From the NCBI RefSeq assembly GCF_000002425.4, contig NC_037264.1, positions 15,013,618 to 15,077,617 on the forward strand: a DNA stretch of 64,000 nt. Direction: 5' to 3'. Of the stretch, positions 34,045 through 43,952 are shown piece after piece. The notes under the pieces were generated by a model. It made no database searches, was not told where the DNA came from, and saw nothing but the letters and a program-made list of their open reading frames with translations. Each line of letters opens with the position of its first letter. Within the stretch, counting starts at the first letter, position 1. A program made the position numbers and the translations under genes. The stretch comes from Physcomitrium patens (lineage: Eukaryota; Streptophyta; Bryopsida; Funariales; Funariaceae).

Positions 34045-35240
34045 TATATAGAAGTCATAGATGGTCATTCATTATCAATTAAAGATGTTATCCATGAGAT
34101 TATTTTTTTAAATATAGTAATTAAAGATCATAATAGCATAGTAATATTTAATGTCATAAGATCTATTTTTAATCCAATTATTTTAGGATTATCATGGTTA
34201 AAAGAATATAACTCTCAAATAGAATGGATTTTTTATAACCTTGATTTTTTTTATAATTTAATCCAAAATTTTATTAATTAAGTAGAAATATATAAATTTA
34301 ATATATCCAAATTCTTATGAATAGGTAGAAGAGCTTTTATACATATGACAAAAGTAGGATCATCTTTTGATGTATACACCAAATCGATTTTTGATGGTAG
34401 AAAGACATCAAGTTATATTCCTAGCCAATATTAAGATTTTAAGGATATTTGTGAGAAAAAAAATACAAATATTCTTTGAAAATATCCATCCTATGATTCA
34501 TCAATTGATGTTTAAAACATAGTTTATTTACTATTTAGACTAATCTATAGCTTATTGCAAAATAAATTGGCTCCACTAAAAGAAAATATTGATGAAAACT
34601 TGGCTAAGAATTTCATATGCCATTCAAAATCTCTAGTTGAAGCTCCTATCTTATTTGTGAAGAAATATGATAGATCTTTGTAAATGTGCTTAGACTATCA
34701 AGGACTTCATAAAATCACCATCAAGGATAGATATTTTTTACTTTTAATTACAAGACTTCTTGACCAACTCAATCAAGTAAAGCTCTATACAAAAATAGAG
34801 CTACGAGGAACATATAACTTGATTTGCATCAATGAAGGAGATGAATAGAAGATTGTTTTTCAAATTAGCTATAGGCATTTTGAACATAATGTCATGCCTT
34901 TTGGACTAACCAACACACTAACTACTATTCAACATCTTATGAATGATGTTTTTGTGATTTTTTTGATGATTTATTAATTTGTTATTTAAATAATATTTGA
35001 ATCTACATTGAAAAAATAAAAGAACATAAACTTCATATATATCATGCATTATAAAAACTTAGAGATATATGATTATATGCTAAGGTGTAAAAGTATGTAT
35101 TTTATACCAATCAAATTAACTTCTTAAGGTATACTATTTCGAATAAATATTTTATAATGGATCTTAAAAAGATTCAAATTATTATAAATTAAAAGATTTT
35201 AAAAATAATTAAATATTTATAATATTTTTTAAGATTTGCC
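34045..35240 (+). pseudogene. F1 copy E2: protease to reverse transcriptase
   Basis: It aligns with E1 from mid-protease (VIDGHSLSI, IILGLSWLKEYN at 34015-34281) through RT (MPFGLTN near 34895). The catalytic box reads YLNN near 34985, so its last position is Asn as in E1 and E3. It has many more stops than E1. It is interrupted at 35245 by an F3-like LTR. Confidence 0.65.
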
Positions 35241-35244
35241 ATGT

Positions 35245-36825
35245 TGTCATGATGTAACACAACTAAAAGGTAAAAGGAGTGAAGAATCTATTATATTAAA
35301 GAAGTTCTTACTTCAAATATTATAGCAAATTATCTTAGAAAATAGACAACAGTCCAAAAGAAAGTAGAATTAAAGATTTAAATGCTATATTTTTATAAAG
35401 TAAGCTTCTACTTACTTTGTAAGGCTATAAATAAGACAAAACAAGGTAGATTAGAAAAATAAAGAATATGAACACATTAAAGAATGACTTAGGAGTTGTT
35501 TAGAGTAAAAATTAACTCAAAAGAGCAAAGTTTGATATCTAAAAAAGACTGATTATCAATCTGGGTCGAAATCTGACCCCAAGGTATAAAACTAGGCACA
35601 AATGGCAATTTGGATGTTTTTTGGTAGATCAAAGAGCAAGATTAGAGAAGAGACTTGATAAGATTTTTTTAAGCATTGATTTTGATAGAATTGATTGTGT
35701 AATGTCTTTGGAAGAGCTTTGCAAAGTCACAATTGCTTTGTGTGATTTTGATATTTGTGAAATAAAAAAAATATTCTATTTTGAAAAAATTTGGTAGTAG
35801 ATCTATAATTTAAATTTTTTTAAATTATGCAAATAGTTTTTTGAAGTGTATGTTGTAAGTTTGAGCTTGATTAAATGGTTGATTTGAAGGCTATTGAATT
35901 TCAAGTAGGTTGAAGTCTTGCAAATTGGACTTTGAGAGGTAGTTAGAATTTCTAAAATCTTTAACAATCTATTAGTTGGATTGGAGTAAAATTTATATCT
36001 AAGGATAATAGACTTGATTTTCTACACATATGTAAAGTTTGAAAACAATTAAATAGTTCGACAAAGAAATATTGGCTCTAAAAATTCAACATTTAGATTG
36101 GAATAGGAATCTGGCAAACATTTGAGCAGATTTTAGGATTTTTCTTCTATTCAATAAGTGTGATTTCTTCAAATTTTATGTGCTTACTGCCAACTCAATT
36201 ATTGAAAGGTGTGTAAATTTTAAAGTAAGATCAATGGTTCAATTGATAGATATTAAGGTTCTAAATTGTACTAGGATTAGATTTAGTATGGTTATGATTT
36301 GATTTAGGATTTGATTTAGGATTTTGGATTTAATTTAGGATTTTTTAGGATTTATTTAGGATTTAGGATTTATCTAAGATTTTATTTAGGATTTGATTTA
36401 GGATCAAGGATTTGAACAAAAGTTTGGTTTAAAATTTAGTATTTGTTTAGAATTTGATTTAAAATTTGGTTTAGGGTTTAGGAATTTTTTAGAATTTGAT
36501 TGAAGTCCATTAGGGTTTTAACTAGGATTAAATTAAAACTTGGTTTAAATTTATTTAAATTATATTTGTGATTATTTTAATATTTTTTAGGAGTTCTTAA
36601 GGATTCTATTAAGGTTTATTATTGATTTTCTTTCAACTCCTTCAAGATTTCTTGTTGTTTCTTTTGTAATTTTTTTAAGGTTTCTTTTGAATTTGATTAA
36701 AGCTTGTTTAATATTGTTAAGGTCTAATAAGAGTTTATTTAGTATCTTATTAGAATTAAAATTTTGTTGTTGTAATTTCCATTTTACTTTTCACAATCAA
36801 GTACCTTCTACACTCTTGAGAAAGA
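35245..36825 (+). mobile_element. F3-like solo LTR inserted in E2
   Basis: It starts TGTCATGATGTAACAC. The first 90 bases follow F3 LTRs A and B in degenerate form, and the middle follows the fragment at 21390-22130. The flanking F1 coding sequence resumes after it at the matching codon region (FANYYR equivalent), so this is an insertion, longer than the other LTRs because of a minisatellite at 36290-36500. The exact right end was not determined. Confidence 0.6.
36290..36500. repeat. Minisatellite of GATTTAGGATTT-type units
   Basis: Roughly a dozen degenerate units built from GGATTTA and GATTTGATTTAGG follow one another inside the F3-like LTR. The core TTTAGGA is one base from the plant telomere repeat TTTAGGG, but units vary in length and lack GGG except once. 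Confidence 0.75.
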
Positions 36826-37570
36826 CTTTAAATAATACAAGAATGTTTTACCAAATCTTCATCAAAAACTTTTTTTAGGTTATTATTCATCTGATACATG
36901 TGACCTATAAAGACAAACTTGAGTAGAGTAAAGAAGCTAAAGCATCTTTTGAAGCCTTGAAGAAGACATTTAATTTTGCACTAATTTTATATGGTGTCAA
37001 CTTTTCTAAGGTATTTTTTATAGAAAGAGAGACATTAGAGTTTGTTATGGATGTTTTTTTATCACAAATGAAAGCAAATAATAAGCTCTACCTATTTTCT
37101 TTTTATTCTTAGAAATTCTTAGTAGCCAAGATTAACTATAAGTTCTATAACAAAGAATTCTTTGCAATCAAAGATTTATTTCAAAAGTGGGGTCATTATC
37201 TAGAAAGCACTTTTAGTCCAATCAACATGTAATTGGATTACAAGAACTTGGACTACCTCTTATCAACATGTATTTTGAATCATTTTTAAGCCCATGAGAG
37301 CATATCTATATCAAGAAATAATTTCAATTTTACTTATTGACTTGAAAAACAACAAGGTTTAACAAATGGCCTTTTTAAATATTTATATCTTCTATCAAAA
37401 GAAAGAATTATAAATTTTAATTAAAAAAGAATGATTTTCTGGAAATTAAAGCATTTTCATCCATAAGCAATGAAATGAACATTGATTGTTGATTTCTCCT
37501 TTTTCAAGCAAGTTTAAGTGAATATGTCCTCTAATCTTCTTCTTTAAGTTATTAATAATAATTCTTTTAA
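36826..37570 (+). pseudogene. F1 copy E2: RNase H and start of integrase
   Basis: It resumes at FYQIFIKNFF and follows E1 through the RNase H (GAVLSQ and NKELFAI equivalents near 37040-37170) to about 37570. No frame is open for more than 60 codons. Confidence 0.6.
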
Positions 37571-37950
37571 ATCTTATAATACTTCTAAACTAAATTGAAA
37601 AATAAATAAAATATTTAAACACCTTTAGAAGAATATGTCTAAAGATCTTATAAATCTAAAAAGTAATAAAATATGATAAAACATAAGTATCAATTTATAA
37701 AATATAAAAGTAATTTGGATATAAATAATTTACATATTTTTTTCAAAACATGCATTATTGATTCAAAAATACATTAATTTCTATGCATATATCAAAATTT
37801 ATAAGATTAATTTAAAAATACATATTTACTTAAGAAGATAATTTATATACTATTCTAAAGAAGCCTTAATTTTAAATGATTCTTAAAATCTTTAAATATT
37901 ATACCTGATATTATTAATAAAAGAGCATATTTGAATTATATAAAATCATG

Positions 37951-37989
<39 letters not shown>

Positions 37990-39584
37990 CTAATATACAT
38001 ACATATTAATATCTCTGTATATTTATATTTGAACATTTGTACAATAAGTATACAAAAACTTTCTTATACTATTTATTATCATTTCTGTTGTAATAAGGCT
38101 TTTATATCCAATAGCCCAATTTGAAAGACCAAAGTACAAAAGCGTTACTTACAACCAGACTTGATAAAGAAAGAACTCTCTTTAAGAAGCCATAGCCTTT
38201 TGTGATAGTATAAAGTCTAGACATCTTAAATCATATCTTCATTCTTTTAATTATAACAAACATAAATGTATTTGATGTTTTTATTTTTTGATATTTATTT
38301 ATTGTACTTAATTATTATGATTTATTGATTATTATAAAAACCACATCTTTTTCATAGAATTGTTTTAACTTTTAAATAATATAACTATTAATGCCATGTA
38401 GAAAAGTCATGTATTCTAATTCATATTCTTTTCTTGTGGCATGTAGGCTTATTTTCCTAAATATAAATCTTACAAGTCAAGCCTATTCATTTTAGACAAT
38501 CAAAGGACTCAAAAGATGTGGCATTTCACCTCCTCTTCAATGTAAAAATGCATCTTCAAATCATATTTTTTGTTGCACTACAAGAATCTATGCAAATTAC
38601 TTCATGATGCAATTGGAAATACAATCTTCTATTTATCTTAAATATATTTTATGTTTAATGGTTTGTAATGATAATTGTGAATTAATGTCTTGTGTTTCAT
38701 CACTTTTACTATATGATGTTATATTTGGTGGTGTATAAGATTACAAATTGCATTACTTCAACATTGTATGACACAAACATGTAGTTGTCACTAACATTTG
38801 AAATTGCAACCATTCCAAAATATTAATAAATTGAGTGGTATTGCACTTACATACTACTCAAAAGTCACTTTATTATTATTCATCACTTTAAACTATGGCA
38901 ACATAAGTAAATAGTTGAATTCAAGAATACTTTAATCTTTCTAGTATTTTTGAAGAATTTGACTATAGAAGGTAAATCAAATGTTTTGACATATATTTAT
39001 TGAAGCATGTATAAATTCCTTTCTTTGTTGAATGTAGAATATTGAAGCAGTGAAGTTTCTACAAATCAAAGCCTAACCATTCTAAAAAGAAGGCTTCTTG
39101 ATGACACAATTGCTACTTCATTTCTAATGCCATTTAACTTTAACATGTGAATAAGATCATATCATGTATATCAAATAAATAAATTTGAATGCATTTATGT
39201 GACTTAACAAAAAAATGTTGACAACTTCATCAATAGCCATGTTCCTACATTTTCTTCTTTTACAAATGCATCTTTGGCTATAAAATTAGTTTCAAGTGTA
39301 TTTACGCTGGTTAATGTATGATCACCTCCTTCCATGTTGCATTTGAAGAATTGACACCAAACAAGTATAATAATGAATAGAAACTTATTGTTAGTAAAAA
39401 TTCAAAGTAATCTTTGTGACTTTGCACATCCTTTGCAATGAGTAATGGGGTCAACATTCTTATCCTTTGGATTTGTGCCAATGACTTTGAGTGGTTTGAA
39501 ATGTCATTGATACATGGTGTTAAAAGTGGATGTTTCTATGACTTGATGGATGACCTTGTGTAGCTTTTATGATTTTTCCAAGGT
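37571..39584. other. A+T-rich intergenic DNA with (AT)n at 37957-37983
   Basis: No gene or recognisable element was seen in 2 kb. The right part (after 39400) rises gradually in G+C toward the next island. Confidence 0.45.
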
Positions 39585-40130
39585 TTGTCAAAACAGACAA
39601 TATGCCTATTTTGGTATTTGAAAAAGAAAAGAAGTCTTTCCACCAAACGACTCAATGATGCTCACACCTTTTCTCGTCTTTTTGTGCATTTCTTTGTGAT
39701 TTCCTGTCATGAACATGAACAGCAACCAAACAAGTATTTCTTTCCTTATCTCTTTCTGTTTCTCTCCCTTGTGTTCCAGGTTTTCTTCCTTGTTCAAACA
39801 TGAGGTCGGCAATTTGTTTATGAAACACGCCAGCCATTCTTGTAGATTACAACAGCATTTGAGGTGCTTGGAAACAAGTTTAAATAGCTCCGCTGTGATC
39901 CGACATTGTCTCAAATCAAAGCTGTTTGTGAAATTGTTTTCCGCGCAGGCTTTTGAAAACATTCATTCACTTCCCATGCTGTTACAAAGTCTACCCGCGG
40001 GATTTGGACCCAGTGATTGGGTCGACATGTTGGCGTTGCCACCGCTGTCAGCCCCACCCCGTGCGTGACAGTGGCGGGTTTTTCCCGAACCTCTGATCCT
40101 TCACCATGAACACATGGGATATGACAGATA
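39585..40130. other. GC-richer island left of the gap, no gene recognised
   Basis: Open frames of 118-119 codons exist on both strands (39606-39962 minus, 39709-40068 plus) without family resemblance or splice signals that would choose between them. Confidence 0.35.
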
Positions 40131-40271
40131 NNNNNNNNNNNNNNNNNNNNNNNNNNNNNNNNNNNNNNNNNNNNNNNNNNNNNNNNNNNNNNNNNNNNNN
40201 NNNNNNNNNNNNNNNNNNNNNNNNNNNNNNGCAACGCCAACACGTCGACCCAATCACTGGTTCCAAATCCC
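39999..40271. repeat. Inverted repeat (41-bp arms) enclosing the assembly gap
   Basis: Arm 39999-40039 (GGGATTTGG ... GGCGTTGC) is the reverse complement of 40231-40271 with two mismatches in 41. The right arm begins at the very first base after the run of N. On the plus strand the right arm contains GGTTCCAAATCCC, reminiscent of a tRNA T-arm but with an extra base. Confidence 0.9.
40131..40230. other. Assembly gap, 100 N
   Basis: A placeholder gap of exactly 100 N; the true length is unknown. Any open frame crossing it is meaningless. Confidence 0.99.
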
Positions 40272-40891
40272 ACTGTGATCAGCTTCTCAAACGCACAGAT
40301 ATAAGCACCCATGCACAAACCCCATGCGACGCACAGACATATTCCACCATGCACAAACCCCATCCATGTGAAGACGAGCATCACAGTCACCCAACCCCCC
40401 ATCCCCGTCATGCATGTTCCAGTGCAGCTGCTAACGGATACCAACACATCACCTTCGCTCGTCTATTGCCAAAGCATGTATCAACATCACCACCGGCAAG
40501 GAGTTCCAAATGCCGGCAGCCAACAAACCCCGCTTGGGTAATCCATCCTACCCCCCGCTCTCACCACCGGACCTGTTGTGTCCAGTCACTGCTACGCTTC
40601 CCACTCGAACTACTCCCCGCCCCAACTTCACTACACAACTCCACTCACACAAAACAAAAGGCACTCCACCACGGCGCTTCCCTGCCGCGCCGCTTTCCTC
40701 GTGCCCCCCACCCGTATGTACGTGCCGCCGACGCACTGGCTGACCGCAGCCCCCTGAATCTCATGCCAGCGACGGGGAGACGCTTCCCGCAGCTCCTACT
40801 CACTCCGCCGCACGCCACTCTGTACAATATCCGTATCCATGGATCCACCGGTCGCACGCCAGTCGCTCATGAGACTCCGCTCGAAGCGGTT
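40272..40891. other. C-rich DNA, no gene recognised
   Basis: A short direct repeat (CCATGCACAAACCCCAT, at about 40310 and 40349) is present. The stretch lies 3' of the cystatin-like gene on the minus strand and could hold its 3' UTR. Confidence 0.35.
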
Positions 40892-41383
40892 TCACAACCG
40901 GATGAAGAGCCCGAGTTCGATCAACTTCAACACGCTCAGGTTCGCCACCACTATCTTCTTCCCGCCCTCGCCCGCCAGCAGCTCCAGCACCTTCTCCTTC
41001 TTGTTCTCCGCCACCTCCAGCGCCAAGTGGTAGATGCCGTTCACCAGACGGGCCACCACCGACAGCTCCACCTTCGCGACGACCGTCACATCCAGCACCT
41101 TGCCGTTCTTGTTCTTCACGAACAGCTTCACCTCGAGGATGTTCCCCAGGACCTTCACGGGTCCCACCGCCGCCTCAGCCCCGGCCTTGACCTCCAGCAC
41201 CTTGCCGCCGTTCAGCACCTTGTCCAGCACCAGCTGCACGTCCGCCACAAAGTGGTTCGCTCACACCACTGTCAAACCGTGGGCAGCGCCGGCCCCGCCG
41301 GAGCTGCCCGCGGCGTCCGCCTGGGCCACGCACAATGCAGCGGCCATCAGGAGAAGGCCCAGCAGGGGCAGTGCTCTGGCCAT
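40892..41383 (-). pseudogene. Secreted cystatin-like protein with one in-frame stop
   Basis: ATG 41383 (context CACCATGGCC) opens a clear signal peptide, MARALPLLGLLLMAAALCVA, then a short Gly/Ala/Ser linker. After 40 codons TGA occurs at 41261-41263, and the same frame continues for 122 codons to TGA at 40892. The second part resembles plant cystatins, inhibitors of papain-type cysteine proteases: a KLFVKNKNG helix end, then VVAKVELSVVA and YHLALEVAENKKEKVLEL, matching the strand, QVVAG loop and following strand of the family. The loop reads SVVAR, so inhibitory activity is doubtful even without the stop. No intron can be fitted across the TGA. Codon use is GC-rich and the rest of the frame is intact, so the loss looks recent, or the TGA could be an assembly error. 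Family confidence is moderate. Confidence 0.5.
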
Positions 41384-41626
41384 GGTGAATGTGGCGGAGG
41401 GTGGATCTGGTTCTGGGCGGAACGCAGGGAGAGCCTGGAAAGCTTGGGATGTAAGGCCCTGAGATTCACGCTGGCCTGCACTTGAGAGCGCTCGGATGCA
41501 GTCGACGGGAGCTGTGAGGTTGAACGCCGAGAGACGAAGTTGTTATACATCTGCAGCCATGGTGCGTGTCGACCGCGGACGCACGCGATCCTGCATGGCA
41601 CGGAACCCAGGACATCTGACCTTGGA
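41309..41626. repeat. 318-bp direct repeat, copy 1 (promoter plus signal peptide)
   Basis: It aligns without gaps to 42588-42905, with 7 differences in 318 (six of them transitions). It covers the putative TATA region, 5' UTR and the first 25 codons of the cystatin-like gene. Confidence 0.95.
41543..41548 (-). promoter_or_regulatory. TATA-like element upstream of the cystatin-like gene
   Basis: The minus strand reads ATGTATAACAAC about 160 bases upstream of the ATG. It is unchanged in the duplicate at 42822-42827. Confidence 0.3.
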
Positions 41627-42079
41627 GGTGGTGTCGGAGGATCGTTTTTTCCTTTACCTTCGCCGTGCTATAGCCTACAACGTCGGTTGGTGTGAGGAGC
41701 TTTTGTGCATGCAGCGTACGTGGACTTTGGGCTGGGTGGAATACGTCGAGGAGCCGCCGAGGATCGAAGGGTGCGTTGACCTGGGCACATCATCGGACGA
41801 GGGGCCAAGTGTCGAGGGATGTAGTAACCGAGCAAATTGAACGATTCCATTTCGTTAGATAGTACGAAGAAGTAGCCATGTGGTCAAGAGGCCATTAGGT
41901 GCGAATGAGAACAACGGGAAATTCTCTGGAACTCCCTCCACTTGTTGGAGAAGAGGAGAATGATGGTTTTGCCGGTTACTTGTGGGGATTGGACTGGTAT
42001 GGTGAAAATGTTTTGAGATGAGCAATGTAGACCAATGGTTGAAAAACCAATCAAAGAATTGTTCTCATCCCTATTTAGT
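41627..42079. other. DNA between the duplicates, no gene recognised
   Basis: Balanced composition at the left falling to A+T-rich at the right. The open frame at 41496-41840 (plus) is antisense to the promoter of the cystatin-like gene and has no family resemblance. Confidence 0.35.
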
Positions 42080-42275
42080 TTTTAGTTTTTAGTTTTTTTT
42101 TTTTTTTTCTCCTTTTGCCACAAATAGAAATGGATTTTATTGTATGGAGCAAGCAATACAAGGCCAAGCTAAAATAGAGTTAAGAATCCCCGCTTGGCTT
42201 GGGATTGAACTAGTAACTTAGCATTTACTTATACTACACCCTGCTAGATGGGATTCTATGATATTAGGAGCTAAT
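42080..42275 (-). mobile_element. SINE-like element with poly(A) tail
   Basis: Read on the minus strand: a head with GGGTGTAGTATAAG and, about 20 bases on, AGTTCAATCCC (a good RNA polymerase III B box, plus-strand 42201-42211), a body of about 100 bases, and an A-rich tail of 15 or more (plus-strand T run near 42095-42110) behind a repeated TTTTAG. This is the layout of tRNA-derived SINEs. The A box is weak and no target-site duplication was confirmed. Confidence 0.45.
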
Positions 42276-42578
42276 TTCATTATAGTGTCATGTCAATTCT
42301 TTACCAAATCAAACACACAGAATATTATTGTTGCTCCTTGTCTTGTCAAAACTTTTGAATAAAAAAGCAACTATATTTCTATCATTTGGCAATATTTGGG
42401 TGAATTTGTTCCGTTTGATGCAGCCATAGTCTTCAAGCCCATACCATATTCTGGTTGTAATGCTCTCCATGGGCCATTCTTTTTTGTTATTATATGCCAT
42501 AGCATTATGCTCTAGGCACAGCTCTTAAAGAATAATACCTCAATGTAGTGACCTGATTAACTTAACTTTACTATACAG
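42276..42578. other. A+T-rich DNA, no gene recognised
   Basis: Nothing beyond a 63-codon minus-strand frame without resemblance. Confidence 0.35.
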
Positions 42579-42662
42579 TCAATTGTGCGCGGCGTCCGCC
42601 TGAGCCACGCACAATGCAGCGGCCATCGGGAGAAGGCCCAGCAGGGGCAGTGCTCTGGCCAT
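42579..42662 (-). pseudogene. Orphan signal-peptide ORF from the duplication
   Basis: The second duplicate supplies ATG 42662 and 25 codons of signal peptide (one Leu-to-Pro change against copy 1), then runs into unrelated A+T-rich DNA after two codons and stops. With its upstream promoter region duplicated as well it could be transcribed, but the product would be only 27 residues. Confidence 0.6.
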
Positions 42663-42905
42663 GGTGAATGTGGCGGAGGGTGGATCTGGTTCAGGGCGGA
42701 ACGCAGGGAGAGCCTGGAAAGCTTGGGATGTAAGGCCCTGAGATTCACGCTGGCCTGCACTTGAGAGCGCTCGGATGCAGTCGACGGGAGCTGTGAGGTT
42801 GGACGCCGAGAGACGAAGTTGTTATACATCTGCAGCCATGGTGCGTGTCGACCGCGGACGCACGCGATCCTGCACGGCACGGAACCCAGGACATCCGACC
42901 TCGGA
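42588..42905. repeat. 318-bp direct repeat, copy 2
   Basis: Gap-free match to 41309-41626, offset 1279 bases, same orientation. Confidence 0.95.
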
Positions 42906-43496
42906 TTGGTTGTTGTCTGCATGAATGGGTGTGAATAACCTCCGTTTAGCGCGTTTCATGGCCGTCTTGCCAGGGGACTTTGTCATCTTGCGTGTTATCC
43001 AGAAGGTGCTGTGAACTGAGATTGCCTTGCGACCTGCTCCCTAACGCAACAGCGGCTTGCAGCGGTCCAGATAAGTTGCTGCGATGAAGCGAATGTCTGC
43101 GGGTTCTGGATTCATGCTTAGTTGCGGGATTCCGGACAGAGCGGAGAGTCGCTGAGATCGTTATTCCTTGTGCGGACTCAACTCGCTCTTCGCGAGGGCG
43201 TCGGAGACCTTTCTGGAGTGTCCCAGTGGATGGCGCGCCAGGTGGCGAACGCCATTTGGACGCCGTGAGGGATCTTCGCTCCCCCTGGGCGCAGCCCGAG
43301 TCGCTCCACCATCCCTTCGTCGAGACAAATCCTGGCCGGTAACCTCAGCGCCCAAGAGCCTGTCTCTCGTTCACGGCGGTGCAAAGAATCTGCGTGATGG
43401 TTTCTTTACTTTTTTTGTTTGTTTGTTTGTTTGTTTGTTTTTAACTATTATCTTTTGTTATGGGGATGCACGGAGTTTATCGCAGTATGTGACGAA
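42906..43496. other. GC-rich DNA with (TTTG)n at 43409-43440
   Basis: Open frames on both strands (43168-43662 plus, 43161-43384 minus) have no family resemblance. A TTTG microsatellite of about seven units interrupts the region. It may be flanking or 3' sequence of the Ulp1-like fragment. Confidence 0.35.
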
Positions 43497-43949
43497 TTAC
43501 TGCGGCCCTGGGAAGAAGTTGATGCACATCACACGAAGTGTCAACTGCTCCGAAATGAAGGTGGCCACATGTTTAGCCATGACACAGGGGTCGGTTGCTT
43601 GCGATCCTCCATCCTCACCGTGTGCAGCACCTAAGTGCACCTTGATATCCTGGCATGCGTAAATGAGAGTGGGATCTCGATCAGTTCGGAAGTTGGAGAG
43701 TAGCGAAACACTGAGCTGTGGATGACGATCCAGGTGCCTTTGCGCATGGCCATTGCTGATATCGTCATCGTCACAGATGATGCGGCCACTGGGAGCCTGC
43801 CTCGTTGACTTCACGTCAGGAGATTGATGAGCGCTCTCAACTACGACTCCATCAGATGCGATACACTGTTGCGCAAACAACGCCACCAACAGCCCGATGC
43901 CACAGGCACTCCCATCGGCGACCGGAGCAGAAAACCAGCGCGAAGGTGG
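43497..43949 (-). pseudogene. Possible Ulp1-like (C48) protease fragment
   Basis: The minus strand is open for 150 codons after a TGA at 43950-43952, without an ATG near its start, so it would be an internal or terminal exon. Near its beginning ADGSACGIGLLVALFAQQ resembles the region around the catalytic Cys of SUMO-protease-like (Ulp1, C48) enzymes, where a D-G/x-x-C-G motif is followed by a hydrophobic helix and FAQ. The following QSPDVKSTRQ fits the next helix. The remainder (CDDDDISNG, HPQLSVSLLSNF, TDPCVMAKHVATFISEQL) I do not recognise. The upstream His-containing part was not found, so this is likely a fragment, possibly from a plant gene or a Ulp1-carrying transposon. Confidence 0.35.
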
Positions 43950-43952
43950 TCA

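Noticed and set aside
36290..36500. Interstitial telomere
   Set aside because: Units are TTTAGGA with variable length, not TTTAGGG arrays, and lie inside an LTR-like insertion.
39585..40068. Overlapping frames of about 119 codons on both strands
   Set aside because: No family resemblance on either strand and no splice structure to choose one.
40106..41485. 459-codon plus-strand open frame, the longest in the window
   Set aside because: It crosses the 100-N gap and is antisense to the cystatin-like gene, whose strand has the signal peptide and family resemblance.
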